64,000 bases of DNA, taken from contig JAODUP010000359.1 in NCBI GenBank assembly GCA_025642065.1, positions 186,001-250,000 on the forward strand, written 5' to 3'. Below are positions 63,768-64,000 of the stretch, in pieces (the stretch's first letter is position 1; the number at the start of each line of letters is the position of its first letter). Origin of the DNA: Paralvinella palmiformis (lineage: Eukaryota > Annelida > Polychaeta > Terebellida > Alvinellidae). The notes below the pieces were generated by a model, which saw only the letters and a program-made list of their open reading frames with translations, was not told the origin of the DNA and made no database searches. Made by a program: the position numbers and the translations under genes.

Positions 63768-64000
63768 GAATTAGTAATAATCAAAAAGCATGCACGAAAC
63801 GACTTGAACGTCTGGAGCATATATTAATAAGTATAAAAATAATATATTTACCTGATTTTTATTATTATTGTGAGTGCGTGAGGAGGAATGTCCGTATACG
63901 TTAATAAAATAGATGTTCCACATTGAATAATGGCATATAACCTAGCATTGAACTAGGCGAGATAGTGCTTATGAACATATGTAGGAAAATAGTGCTTTTT

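Larger units (their letters stand above)
63207..64000. other. Upstream intron of the EGF/discoidin gene, no further exon seen
   Basis: CAA and TA repeats dominate. I found no second EGF exon or signal peptide exon with a suitable phase-1 donor on the minus strand, so the rest of the gene should lie beyond the right edge. Confidence 0.5.

Overview
The window is eukaryotic nuclear DNA from an invertebrate animal. Coding sequence lies in short exons with GT-AG introns, non-coding DNA dominates, simple repeats ((TA)n, (TG)n, (GA)n, (AAT)n) are very abundant, and tRNA-derived SINEs and decayed LINEs are present. The two complete genes are neuronal calcium sensor (NCS) family members of the kind found across invertebrates. 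The transposon and microsatellite landscape together with an EGF plus discoidin-like secreted protein would fit a mollusc or another lophotrochozoan. That placement is an inference, not something the sequence proves.

Layout. From 1 to 19.2 kb I find no gene. This stretch holds microsatellites, a LINE 3' remnant (about 2.75-3.1 kb), an internally deleted LINE on the minus strand (10.65-12.06 kb) and two full-length-like SINE copies (6.97 and 13.8 kb). From 19363 to 38683 (+) lies a three-exon gene for a 193-residue NCS protein resembling the NCS-2/CG7646 group, with an 18.6 kb first intron and a 123 bp second intron. From 43633 to 47068 (+) lies a two-coding-exon neurocalcin/hippocalcin orthologue (Nca-like, 191 residues), with a 2.86 kb intron and a possible upstream non-coding exon near 41.4 kb. 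From 47.9 to 61.9 kb there is AT-rich intergenic DNA with microsatellites, SINE fragments, a LINE 3' end and a small foldback element bedded in (TA)n. At 62318-63206 (-) lies the 3' end of a gene for an extracellular protein. It has one perfect EGF-like exon bounded by phase-1 introns, followed by a discoidin-like (galactose-binding fold) domain split by a 90 bp intron. Its 5' part lies beyond the right edge.

How the genes relate. The two NCS genes sit head to tail on the same strand, about 4.9 kb apart by coding sequence. They share one intron position exactly (just after EF-hand 3) and differ at another, so they look like an old tandem duplicate pair. Both proteins should be N-myristoylated calcium switches of neurons, with an inactive EF-hand 1 and three intact EF-hands. 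The EGF/discoidin gene is unrelated and divergent in orientation.

I found no rRNA, true tRNA, CRISPR array or bacterial-type operon. Most open frames in the window run through microsatellites or are chance. No clearly new system is evident. The most useful observations are the three gene models, the SINE family, the deleted LINE, the foldback element and some unexplained motif clusters.
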